Source of the DNA: Histomonas meleagridis | Lineage: Eukaryota; Parabasalia; Tritrichomonadida; Dientamoebidae | Direction of reading: 5' to 3' | NCBI GenBank assembly: GCA_020186115.1 | Contig: WSYJ01000153.1 | Location: 310,001 to 374,000 of the forward strand | DNA length: 64,000 nt | Shown: piece after piece, positions 10,341 to 21,265 of the stretch | Numbering within the stretch: position 1 is the stretch's first letter | Layout: the number at the start of each line of letters is the position of its first letter | The notes under the pieces: model-generated | Told to the model about the DNA's origin: nothing | Database searches by the model: none | What the model saw: only the letters and a program-made list of their open reading frames with translations | Program-made: the position numbers and the translations under genes

Positions 10341-11544
10341 TTATTCAACTCTTTCAATAGAAGATTCTTCACTTGGCTGATTGTACTTATTGTAAAGTAA
10401 GCCAACGATTTCAATGTATCTTTTATCACCAGCAATCATGAGTGCGTTGAAAAGTAACATAAACAAACGTTAAATAATATATTGGAATATTAAATCAAAT
10501 ATATGAACGTCAATAACAAATAATAAACATCACGTTCTTCAAACTTAATTCCGGGTTGTTCAAGTAAAATGCTAACAATGTTCATGCAATTGTGTTCTGT
10601 AGCAATAATAAGAGGTGTTCGATGATATTCAAATAAATTCTGAAAATAATTATAAAACCTTAAAACATTATAATGAACATTAAATGATATCAATAAATAT
10701 CAATAGCATTAATATCAGCGCCTTTTTGGATAAGTATTTTAACAATTTTTTCATGACCTTCTTGTGAAGCAATCATAAGTGCTGTAAGAAATATTTTATA
10801 TAAACTCCAAATAAAATAATGAAATAGAATTGTTCTTTTCATCGATTGATAATCCATTTTTATTAAGAAGGACTTCAACTATATCAAGATGACCTTCTTT
10901 GCATGCTTTCATTAAGGCAGTTTCAAGTACTTAAAGAAAACACCAAATAATATTTTGATATATCAATATTTTGGGAATTGACTTGAATGTTTTCCTTTTT
11001 AAGAAGGGCCTTTACAACATCAAGATGTCCTTTTTGGGATGCCTTCATGAGAGAAGTTTCAAATTAATCAAAGAAATGTCAAATAAGTTGTTGAAATTTT
11101 AAATCATTAGAATTAACACTAAGCCATAAAAGTAAACATCTATGGCATTTTCTTCAATTTCTTCTTTTTCAAGAAGCATTTCGCAAATTTCAATATATCC
11201 TTTTTCAGATGCATACGTCAAGGCAGTATAAAAAACATTTAATGGACTCCAAATTGATTAATGAAATATTAAAATATTATTATGAATCTTGTATGAAAGA
11301 AATTAATATCCTTTAAGTTGATATTTATGCCTTCTTGTCCAAGGAGTACAGAAAATATTGAGACCAGACCTTTGTCTGCCGCATAAATGAGTGAAGTTTG
11401 AAATTATTAAATAAAACACCAAATATAAAAATGAAATATTAAAATTTCTAGATAAACCTCGTACTTAAGTTGTTGATTTATATTAAGAATTTCGTTTTTA
11501 ATGAAACACTTTAAGAAATTATCAGCTTCTTGTTGGAAATTCAT
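10341..11544 (-). CDS. complete ankyrin-repeat gene of eight blocks
   Basis: The ATG at 11544 opens MNFQQEADNFLKCFIKNEIL..., followed by seven ankyrin blocks with conserved Thr-position codons at 11397, 11227, 11057, 10921, 10785, 10618 and 10448. The last block reads into a tail (NKYNQPSEESSIERVE) and a TAA at 10341-10343. All blocks are open in one phase when the linkers are omitted. Several linkers are the standard 83 nt (for example 11397-11227-11057, spaced 170 nt), while two near 10.9 kb are only about 47-49 nt. The tail shares a QPS(D/E)E-like signature with the gene at 4390-5729, which argues that both are intact genes and not decaying arrays. Function unknown. Confidence 0.65.
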
Positions 11545-11549
11545 TCTGT

Positions 11550-11556
11550 AAAATGA
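11550..11556 (-). promoter_or_regulatory. initiator TCATTTT of the ankyrin gene
   Basis: TCATTTT on the minus strand, 6-12 nt before the ATG at 11544, matches the trichomonad initiator and supports this gene start. Confidence 0.55.
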
Positions 11557-11786
11557 TTTTTATTTTGGCATTTTTGTGTTTAAATGAAAATTTACGGTTA
11601 TATTTTTGCCAATGCGAATGAGTTAACGTTTCTTTATCGTCATCAGCGATATTTTGACATATTCCTTTTTTTAACCTGTGTGTACTTTCGACCGTTTAAA
11701 AATCGATTTTTTGATTAGATTTTGATCGTTGACTATAACTAGTATATTAGTGTAAACTTTTTGATAAAAGTGTCATCTATGCACAA

Positions 11787-14700
11787 ATGACAGAACCTAA
11801 ATTCTCCAAAGAATGTTTACTAAATCTAATTGTTTTTTTTAAATCATGTAGCCAATATCAAGAGATTGCTACATGTTTTAATTATGATAATGTTAAATTA
11901 TATTCAAAGCAATTATTAGAAGCGAAAGATATCTTTGATATCAAGAATTTTTTACAGACCATAGAATTTAAAGGCAAATTTGATGCAAATCTTTTGAATC
12001 AGTATAATGATGAGAATACTTTTCCAGAGTTTCCTCATAGTTTAAAAATAGGAATTCAGTTACTTTCTTTGATATGCAATGATAATCCAACCGAGGTCGC
12101 AAGCGAAAATCTTGATTATTTTTTATATTTTATCCAAAATTGCAAAAACTCAGAATTGTCTAATATGTTTTTTATGCTATTACTTGATTATTTCTATAGG
12201 ACACACTCAAGTCTTAACGTAGGTCCTATCATTACTATTTTTAATAACAAAAAAAATTTGTCGTCATCTTTTTACAATTATTTTCTTTTCTTTTTAAAGA
12301 ATTCATTTAATAATAACCAAAAAGAAATCCTCCAGCTCATAAAAAAAGTATACAAATCCAAATACGAAATTGTCAAGAATCAAAAGATAAGTCCAATTCT
12401 TGAAATAATAAAAGCAAGTGTCCTTAATTTTGAACCGAATGCATTGGGTGCGTTTTCGTCCATATCCAACACGTACATTGAAAATGAGAAGCAAGAAGAG
12501 CCAAAAATCATTGATGAAATTTTCGACGAAATTCTCAACAAATTTTTGAATGACGTATTCGAAATGTTTAAAGAAGTAAATATTGAAATCAATGAATACA
12601 AACAAATTCATGAATTTCCACCAGAAATAAACATTGAAGATGAAGAATTTACTGTAGAACATATTGAAAGAAATGTATTTCATGATCATTTTCAATTTTT
12701 ACCAAAAGAACTTGAAGTTGAACCACAAAAAGGGTTTGAATTAATACCGAATGAAATAATAACATTTTCCAATAAATTTAAGCAAAATTTTTTGGATGAA
12801 TTAAGTGAAAATAATTTGAAGAATCTATTTGGAAAGCTTAAGAATAAAGTTTATTATTTCTCTAAAGATGATTCGAATTGGACTAAGTTAATATTAATTT
12901 ATATATATTTACTAAGTCAACAATCAGAAATAATTAAAGGCTTTAATTTTGTTTTATTACAAGATGAAATATTTGATTCAGAACGAACAATTTATGGGCC
13001 TAAAAGTTTAAATACAAATTTAAATTTAATTCGAACATTAATTATTTCATCATGTTACGATTTTAATGATAATTCCCGCATTACCGATTTCTTACTTAAG
13101 AAAATGAATCAAATATTTATATTAGTTGAAATCTTAAATCGAATTCAAATGATGCCGAATATAAAGTTTGATAATAAATTATTTAAAGAAATTTCTAATG
13201 TAGCTAAAAAATTACAAATAATTAATGCACCACTTGAAGTACGAAATGGATTATTTAGTTTTATTTTTTCATTTTTAAAGAGAAAAGATACATTTATTAA
13301 ATGTATTGAATCGGAAATATTTGTTAATCGATTTTTATATTTTATTGTTGAAGATGGTTTAACTAAACCAATTTTAGCACAAGTAAAAAATGGGTTTCAA
13401 TTTATTTCATCGAAAAATATTAATATGAAAACGTTAATTGATTTTATGAAACGTTTTTATATAAAATGTCCATTTATTCGTTCAAACATCTTTGAATTTG
13501 TTATTGATATTGTTCAAATGTATCCATATTTAACAAGAAGTTTTAATGGATTTCTTGATTTAATGTTAAAAGAATTTGATAAAAATCCAACAAAAGAAAA
13601 TGCAAAATATGCATTAACATTTTTGTTTTATAATTGTCAATTAAAATATTTCGAATTAAAATTCGAACATTATAAAATATTAATTAATCATTCAAAGTTT
13701 ATAACATTTTCATATTTAATAAATTTACTTAATGGAGGAAATATTGATTCAAACTCTTTATTTATCATTAAGAATTCTGAAATTCTTTCATTATTTTTAA
13801 TTATATTTAGTAAATCACCAAAATTACTTGAAAAAACATTACAAACATTTTTAAATTTAGCAGAACATTCTGATCATAATATATATATGTTATCATTAGG
13901 TGATATTGATTCGATATTATTAGATTATTTCCAATCTAATACAATAAGTTATAAAGGTATAACATTTACCTTAAATATATCAAATGAAATCATTAATGAA
14001 ATTATATTTCCTTTATTAGAAATTATGATAATTAATTATCCAAGTTATCGTACAACTAAAAAAATTACAAATATTATAATACAAAAGAATGATCAACGAT
14101 TCATAACATTTTTAGAAAAAGAATTAAATTATATTAATTCAATTCCTTCACCAATTATACCATTTGGTACATTTAAATCATTTTATCGTATTACTGGATT
14201 TCAACCAATTATATTAATGAATGATTTTACAATAAGTTTTTGGTTGAAAGCAGATATGCAATATTTACTTGAATCACATTCTAAAATGAATTTATTTTCA
14301 TTTATTGGGAATAAACAAACATTTGTCGTATATATTCAACGTAATATAATATATATTTCATTATTAGATTATAATGAAGATAAAAGAGTTGCGATTTGTA
14401 CCAAACTTTCTAAACAATGGGCACATTATTTATTTATGTTTCAACGAGTTAATGAAACTTCATTAAACATTTCATGTTATCAAAATTATGAAAAATTATC
14501 TGATTCGATATTTTATCCGATCAAATTAGAATCACCAATTAACTTTGATATCTGTGGTTATAAACGAAATGAAAATTATTTTGATGAAATTAATCAACAA
14601 TATGGATTAATATCGAATTTAAATATATATAATCGATTATTAACACCAGAAGAAATTTATTCATTAATACTTAGAATAGGTATTCCTGATGATTATGTAT

Positions 14701-17700
14701 TCACAACAATATTTTTGGAATGTCAACAACCAACTTTCTCTATAGTATATAATAGTTTTACTTATCATTTTAATTTAAATAATGAATATATTCAAAACAC
14801 ATTAAAAGATTATTTATCAACTGATAATATTCAACGAATATTTGTTGAGTATATCATTAGTAATAATGATAATATTTTAAATATTTGTTCGATTTTATCG
14901 AAAATTATTTCTAATACAATGAACAAAATGTTACCTTATCAATTATATCTTCATTTCTTAAATAATACGAATTTACTTACATTAGAATTATATAATTCAT
15001 TAATTGATATAATGTTATCAATTGAAAATTCGGAAATAAGTCGATATTGGTTTGAATATTTAATTATTAATTGTAAGTTATGGCTAAATACTTCATTCTT
15101 CATCGAAATATTACGAAGTTGGGCTGAAACAAAATTTGATTTATTTGTAAATTTATATAAAACGAATAATTATTCATTATATTTCTTATATCAATATATT
15201 GAGTTAATTCAAGATAAAACAAATCCAAAAATTAACAAATATTTCATAATGTTAATTTCACGTTTAATATATAAAATTAATGATGAAAATATTTTATATC
15301 AAGTTACACAATTCTTATTAACATTTTTAGATAATGAAAACTTAAAAACATTTTCATTACAAATAATTTATAATATTTCACGAAGAATTAATGTAATCAC
15401 TAAAATTAAATTTGATAAAATATTGTTATATTTAAATAATAATAATTTGTTACCTTTATTAACATTACATGAACTTTACAGCAAAAGTTTCCATAAATAT
15501 ATATATAAAATTAAAGATTATTTGGATGTAAATGAAGAATTGTTATATCAAATTGAAGAAAATATAATAAATTATCCAAATCTTTTATCTTTATCATGTT
15601 TAATGTCACTTGAATTAAAGAAATCAATTAATAAAATACCAGAAATTACGATTAATCGTAATTATTGTATATCTGATTATTGGTTTATTACGCCGATTTT
15701 ATGTTTAATTCATTGCAAAGAAGAAGTTTTACATCATTTAATATCATTTATAGTTGATAAGTTATATGTTTCTAATTTTGTTCATTTGAAAGATGTTTTA
15801 TTCTTATATAAGTCATTGATTTATTATAATTCTTATCCGACATCGATTTTTTATGAGTTAATTTCATTGTTATGGGATAAAATATCAACATTAAATGATG
15901 AAGTTAATCAAATTAATCAACTTAAAGTAATTTTATCATTTTTGTTTTATCAATTTGTATCTCATCCTAATGATACATATCATAACAAAATCAACAAATT
16001 ATTTAAACAATATTATAATAATAAATCGAACATCATAACCGAAAAGGAAAACAAAGAAATTATTTATGTACAAAATTTAAATGATATTATAAAATTATTT
16101 AATAATATGTTAAAGATCAAAGAAATAAAATTTTTCATTGATTTAGATGTGAAAATCGAAACAATTGTAACAAATATTAAAAACAAATTACAAATTCCTT
16201 TAGTGATACCAAAGAAATCAAATTTTTGGCCACTACAAAGGTCAAATGATAAAGATAACATAGCAAAAGTCTTAGATAGCTTATTTACGAACAAGTCGAA
16301 TGATTTCGGGTTTAAAGAAGATGCGCTTAAATTAATACAAGAGAAAAACTTAATAATTCCGCCGACGTTTGATACGAACTTTAAATTAAAACTTCAAAAC
16401 TTATTTGAAGAATGTAAAAACAGTAATACACAAATTGAACAAAATGATTTTGGTAATAAATTTAATGATTTTATCGCAAAAGAATCAAAACGAATTAATA
16501 ATTTACCGGAAAAAGTTTCGTCATCGAAAAATTAAGTCGAAGTTTCGTTATGTGTAATAATTATTGTCCTTTGTTAAAATGTTATCGAAGAGAAAAATAT
16601 AAAATTTCATTATTCGAATATAATAACAAAACAATTGAAACTAATGCAAAGTTACAATGTTTTTATAATGATAAATTCATTCCAATTAACTTCCGAATTA
16701 AAGACGAAGAATTTTATATATCTTCGGATAAATCGATTAAGTTTTCCAATGTTTTATTATTTGTTTCATTTAAGGAATCGATTGCATTTAAAGATTTTCA
16801 AATTTATATAATTACTAAAAATGGTTTTCAATATTTAATACTATTCGATAAATCTGATGAATATAATAAAGTAATTAATAAAATTATCCAATTGAAATTA
16901 AATACAAATAATAATTTCATCATCGAATTAAATCAATTTATTGAAGTGATTAAACTCAAAAAAGATTTTTGGACTAAAAATATGTTATCGACATTTGAAT
17001 ACATTACATTTTTGAACTTTTTGATTGGAAGGAATTACTTAAATAACGCATTTTACCCTTTGTTCCCAAATAACCAAAACAGTTCTGACAAAAAACTGCC
17101 AATTCCAACTTTTTCTAATGATCTATCGGAAGTATTCAAAACAAACTTTTTCAACGAGGACGATAGTCAACGGTTTTTCACATTTCCAGAAAAATATTTC
17201 ATGCTTGAAAATGATTCTTTTGAAGATGTTTATAGGAATAGAAAAGAATTAGAAAATAGAAGTGATATTCATTTATGGGTAAATGAGTTATTTAAGAAAA
17301 CAATTCCAAATATTAATTATCTTCAAAATATTATTGTTGATGAAAATATTAAAAGAGAATCAAATGAATTAAATTTAAGTAATATAAAGAAAAAAAATTT
17401 GGATAAAACTTATTTCGTTTCATTTATGATAAACAAATATATATTTTACGTAACAAAAGATAAATTAATAGAATATTTTGATATATATGAAAATCAAACA
17501 ATACAAATTTCACACAATAAATATTCGTCATTTCTGTTTACTGAACAAAAAGGTAAAGTGTTCGCTTACAATGGTCAAGAATTAAAAACTTTTCTTGGTC
17601 CAAATAAAACTCCAAGTGTCATAACCGCCAATTTTCAGAAGTTAATCGTATCGGAGATTGCGTACGTTAACCACCATTCAATTCTTAACGTTGGATTCTT

Positions 17701-18175
17701 AGGTGAAAAACCGTTAAATCAGTTCTTCCTAAGCGAAAAAGTGGCATGCTTAGCATCAAGCATTAAAAATAAGTTAATTGTAATAGGTTCCAATGATTGC
17801 AAAGTTAGAATTAGAGATATGAATGATGGAAAAAAGATTTCAACTTTTGATCTTGGAAATAGACTACCAAAGAAAATATTAATAACAAAAGAACTTGGAA
17901 TGATTCTCATTTATGTTGAAAATGAGATAATAGTGTTAAGCCCTAATGGAAAACTTTTAAGAACTTTCAGTAATGCACCTTTAGTTAATCATTGGAAATC
18001 TATCACATGTCATAATGGAATAGACTATGTACTAATGACAAGCAAAGGGAGGGTGTACTTGTTTGAAGCCATTCATCCTGAAGAAATGAAACCATTAGCA
18101 ATTGATGAAACCAAATGTACACATGCAACATATGACAAGGAAAACAACTGCTTCGTTTTAGTTGTTTCGAAGTGA
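11787..18175 (+). CDS. BEACH-family protein, two ORFs split by an apparent 1-nt deletion
   Basis: ORF 1 (11787-16535, 1582 codons) is mostly helical armadillo-like sequence, with a concanavalin-A/LamG-like segment near residues 785-960 (FGTFKSFYRITGF...ISFWLKAD), as in the neurobeachin/LRBA architecture. ORF 2 (16550-18175, 541 codons) holds a PH-BEACH-like start, a diverged and shortened BEACH core (STFEYITFLNFLIGRNY; WVNELFK) and C-terminal WD-like repeats (VIGSNDCKVRIRDMNDGKK). The order matches one BEACH protein. The two frames overlap between 16502 and 16535. One missing A in the A5 run at 16527-16531 would join them, so this is a sequencing error, a pseudogene or, less likely, a programmed shift. 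BEACH proteins act in vesicle and lysosome traffic. A possible Inr, TCATCTA, begins at 11773. Confidence 0.75.
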
Positions 18176-18340
18176 ATGAACAAAATAATGTGAGTAAAGT
18201 TATGAATCAGCAAATTACATTTCCAAAATATGACTCAAATTACATTTTTATGCGCTAAAAAACAAAGACACGTTGAGTGAAGCGTTTTAAATGTCATTTA
18301 CGTTCATAAATTCCCTGATTGAAACTAATTAACGTAATCT

Positions 18341-19420
18341 TTAGAATTCAATGTGAATTAATATCTTGTTGCCTGCTTCGTTCTCGATAACAAATCCTTG
18401 TGGTTGGCCATCTTGATCAACTTCGACGTTGGTAACAATGTAATCACCAATTGATGCAAATTCATCTTCGCCATCATCAGTGATAGTAAGGGCATTTCCT
18501 CTGATAAGATCAGCAACGAAGACAATGACCTTCTTAACAATGGTCCAAACCTTAGACCAGTTGATCTTATTGGTTACAGATTCTTCATCGAGTTCAAGGA
18601 TCTTAGGGCAGATGACAACTTTGATACCTGTGTCGTTTTCAAGAACTATTTCACCAACAGAGCCATCATCGTTGAGCTTGAGATCGGATACTTGGAATCC
18701 ATTGATAGAAAATTCTTCATCAGTTTCGTCAAAGACTTCATCGATGAGTTCGAAGACCTTGGCAAGGAAGTTGACAACTTTCTTAAGACCTGACCAAAGT
18801 TTTGACCAGCTGAATTTGTTTGGTTCTTCAGATGGAATTACGTTTTGACCAATGGAAATTTCAATAGAAAGTTTGTTGCCACTTTCGTTTTGAAGCTGGA
18901 AACCTACTGGTTCATCATTATCATTAAGAGCAACATCAGTGATTGTGAATTCACCAAAGGAGTAAACATCTTTATCACCATCGTACTTAAGGCTGTTGGA
19001 TGATATAAGATCAGCAACAAAGAGGATAACCTTCTTGACAATATTCCAGATCTTGCTCCAATTCCACTTGTTGGAAGCTGGTTCAACAACAGCTGATGTG
19101 TCAATGTTTTGTGGGTTGATGGTAATTATGACATCGTCATCATTTTGAAGAACAATCTTAGTTACTTCATCATCATTAAATGTCAGGTCTACAACCTTGA
19201 AACCATTAAAGTAAAGTTCACCATTTTCATTTTCTTCGAAACTTTCTTCAATAAGGGTGAATACCTTAGCGAGGAAATTAACAACTTTTTTGAGACCGCT
19301 CCATAATTTTGACCAGCTGAACTTGTTGGGAGTTGATTCGGCAGCAACTTCAGGGTAATAATCACCTGATACTAAGTAGGTAATTAATAAAACAACAAAC
19401 ATAATGTACCACAACCGCAA
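18341..19420 (-). CDS. secreted protein with four amphipathic-helix modules
   Basis: A 359-residue protein with an N-terminal signal peptide (WYIMFVVLLITYLVSG, residues 4-19). It carries four spaced copies of a 23-residue cationic amphipathic segment at about 32-54, 117-139, 201-223 and 284-306. Copies 1 and 3 share SWSKLWSGLKKVVNFLAKVF; copies 2 and 4 share (N/I)WSK(I/V)W.IVKKVI.FVADLI. Each is followed by an acidic, beta-rich segment of about 60 residues (for example FNGFKVVDLTFNDDE). The layout is A-B-A-B, which suggests duplication of a two-module unit. I do not recognise the family. The short Trp/Lys-rich helices resemble membrane-active peptides held beside acidic partners, but that is inference; an adhesive or structural role is also possible. 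Confidence 0.8.
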   Translation of the reverse strand: MRLWYIMFVVLLITYLVSGDYYPEVAAESTPNKFSWSKLWSGLKKVVNFLAKVFTLIEESFEENENGELYFNGFKVVDLTFNDDEVTKIVLQNDDDVIITINPQNIDTSAVVEPASNKWNWSKIWNIVKKVILFVADLISSNSLKYDGDKDVYSFGEFTITDVALNDNDEPVGFQLQNESGNKLSIEISIGQNVIPSEEPNKFSWSKLWSGLKKVVNFLAKVFELIDEVFDETDEEFSINGFQVSDLKLNDDGSVGEIVLENDTGIKVVICPKILELDEESVTNKINWSKVWTIVKKVIVFVADLIRGNALTITDDGEDEFASIGDYIVTNVEVDQDGQPQGFVIENEAGNKILIHIEF

Positions 19421-20126
19421 CCGTTGTCATTTGCCATGAAATTGAGAAAAAGATTTTAAGCTTTACGACGCAATTTGACGTTTATCGTTGGATTGAAAAA
19501 AACAATCGGTTTATCGGACATGATTTTTGTTACGAAAGACTTTTAGAAAAACTTGTTTGGTTTTTGAGTACAATGTTGTGTAGCATATCTATAAGATATG
19601 TTACAATATGATATTAAATAACAAATAACAATATTGTTAAAGATTGTACAATCGTTTAAGAGTTCATTCTTGATGTAAAAAAACAATCATCAAGAACAAC
19701 TTTATGTACAATATCCTCTAGGGGATTTTATGCCATCAGAATTTTTGTTGATAAAAAATAGTTTTTGGTGCAAAATTTTTATAAAAATCTTTTATTTTGC
19801 CGTTGATGGTATTCAAAAAGTTGCGTTTTGAAGTTTATGTGTAAACACACTGGATAGTTAAATTGGCAGGGTCTGTTCGAATTTAAGTAATTTGATATTT
19901 ATTTATTAAATTATATTTTAATTTTTCATCGTTTGTTTTATTAATATAAAATTTATTTATATTACTTAAAATTTATTTTATTGGCTTGAGATTTGTTAAT
20001 ATATTTCTCTGTTTATTTAAATGTTTTAGTATTTCTTTTTAGAATTTTATATTTACTTCAATAATTTTTTGTTTATTTTAATGTATTGAAGTTTATTTTA
20101 TTAAATTAAAATTGAATTTAATGATT
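19421..20126. other. intergenic, with decayed linker-like AT repeats
   Basis: No ORF. From about 19890 the sequence is a string of variants of TTTATTTTAATAATTTGAAAT, the core of the ankyrin-gene linkers, so it looks like an expanded or degenerate linker leading into the ankyrin relic at 20127. A short hairpin sits near 19583-19602. Confidence 0.45.
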
Positions 20127-20704
20127 TAAAACTGCACTTCATATAGCAATTTGTTTGAGTAATATAAATATGCTTAAATTACTTTTATAACAAAAGGAAT
20201 CGATAATATTAATGCAAAGTATATTCATTTTAAGAATTTGAAATTTGTATAAATAATTTAAAATTTGATTATATTATTTAATATTTATTTCTTTAATTTG
20301 ATGTTAACTTTAAAGTTTTGTTGTTTATTTAACTTATAATTTAGATTTTAATAAATGTTTTAATATTTTAAAATTCATTTTAATAACTTGAAATTTATTA
20401 TAATGATTTGTAATTTATTATAATGATTTGAAACAGCACTTCATTTAGCATTAGAATCTAAAAACATTGAAATATTTAAGTTACTTTTAAATCAAAAAAC
20501 AATTGATATTAATGCTAAAAATGTTTATTCACTATAAATAATGTTTATTTTAATAATTTAGGAATTATAAAAACTATTTGGTCATCATTTATATTATTTG
20601 AGTCGGTAATTAATAATAATTTAGTAACAAGTCATCCTGAATTATTCGAATCACTTAAAAATAAAGCACAACAAATTATGGAATTTATGAATGCTGTTAA
20701 ATGA
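20127..20704 (+). pseudogene. 3' remnant of an ankyrin gene with expanded linkers
   Basis: A first unit at about 20127-20210 (ACTGCACTTCATATAGCA...) has a TAA within its second helix. A second unit from 20434 (ETALHLALESKNIEIFKLLL...INAKN) is intact. A standard 83-nt linker (AATGTTTATT...TTTGG-N21) follows, and a terminal block from about 20605 ends with TGA at 20702-20704. The interval between units one and two is about 300 nt instead of 170, filled with TTTATTTTAATAATTTG-like repeats. No start block is visible upstream. I regard this as the decayed 3' part of an ankyrin gene. Confidence 0.5.
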
Positions 20705-20753
20705 GTTAAATGTAATATTTTAAAATAATATTTGGAATTTATATAAATCATTT

Positions 20754-21175
20754 AACACTTATGGTAGCTTCTAAGTTTGGTAAAGTTGAAATATTAAAGA
20801 TACTTCTTGAACAAGAAGAAATTGATGTTAATGCCAAAAATTTTGATTTATATTGTTTTACATTTGTTAAAATAATTTGAAATTTCTTTATAATATTTGG
20901 AAACTATGAAAATTATTTAATACAGCACTTCTGATTGCAAATAAATCTGATAATACAGAAATTGTTAAATTACTTCTTGAACACAATGAAAATGATATAT
21001 ATACGAAAGATATTTTTATGTTTTGTTTAATATTAATTTCAATAATTTAATATTTAAATTTAATGTTTGGAATTTATTATAAAATTTTAAAGACCCATTT
21101 GTAAATGCAGCTGAGAGTAAACAAATTGACATACTTCAAATGCTCATCAATAAAGCTCAAACACAAAATGAGTAA
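20754..21175 (+). pseudogene. 3' ankyrin blocks of a second plus-strand array
   Basis: Three blocks: TLMVASKFGKVEILKILLEQ from 20754, TALLIANKSDNTEIVKLLLEH from about 20930, and a terminal DPFVNAAESKQIDILQMLIN block ending in TAA at 21173-21175. The two linkers between them keep the 44-nt plus TTTCN/TTTAA-N8-TTTGG-N21 geometry exactly. The array lacks a start block, and the linker before it has a 2-nt slip in its 3' arm. It is a fragment, or the end of a gene whose 5' part is decayed. Confidence 0.5.
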
Positions 21176-21265
21176 ATTAAATCTTGACTAGATTTTATCT
21201 GTGTAAAGTATTTAATACTTTAGAGACCGTTAATTGTTTATCAGAGTTTTGTTTTATTTTGTAAA

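Noticed and set aside
10748-10785. AG in ACAGC at the downstream linker border as a normal 3' splice site
   Set aside because: The same position reads ACTGC, ACTTC, ACGGC, ACCGC or TCTGC in other units; it reflects the Thr-Ala codons and is not conserved as AG.
1-11544. Interpreting the spaced repeats as a CRISPR array
   Set aside because: Both the repeating blocks and the spacers are conserved, blocks encode ankyrin motifs, and the period is 170 nt in a eukaryotic context.
18480-19306. Plus-strand ORFs opposite the secreted four-module gene
   Set aside because: Antisense shadows; the minus frame has a signal peptide and clear internal repeats.
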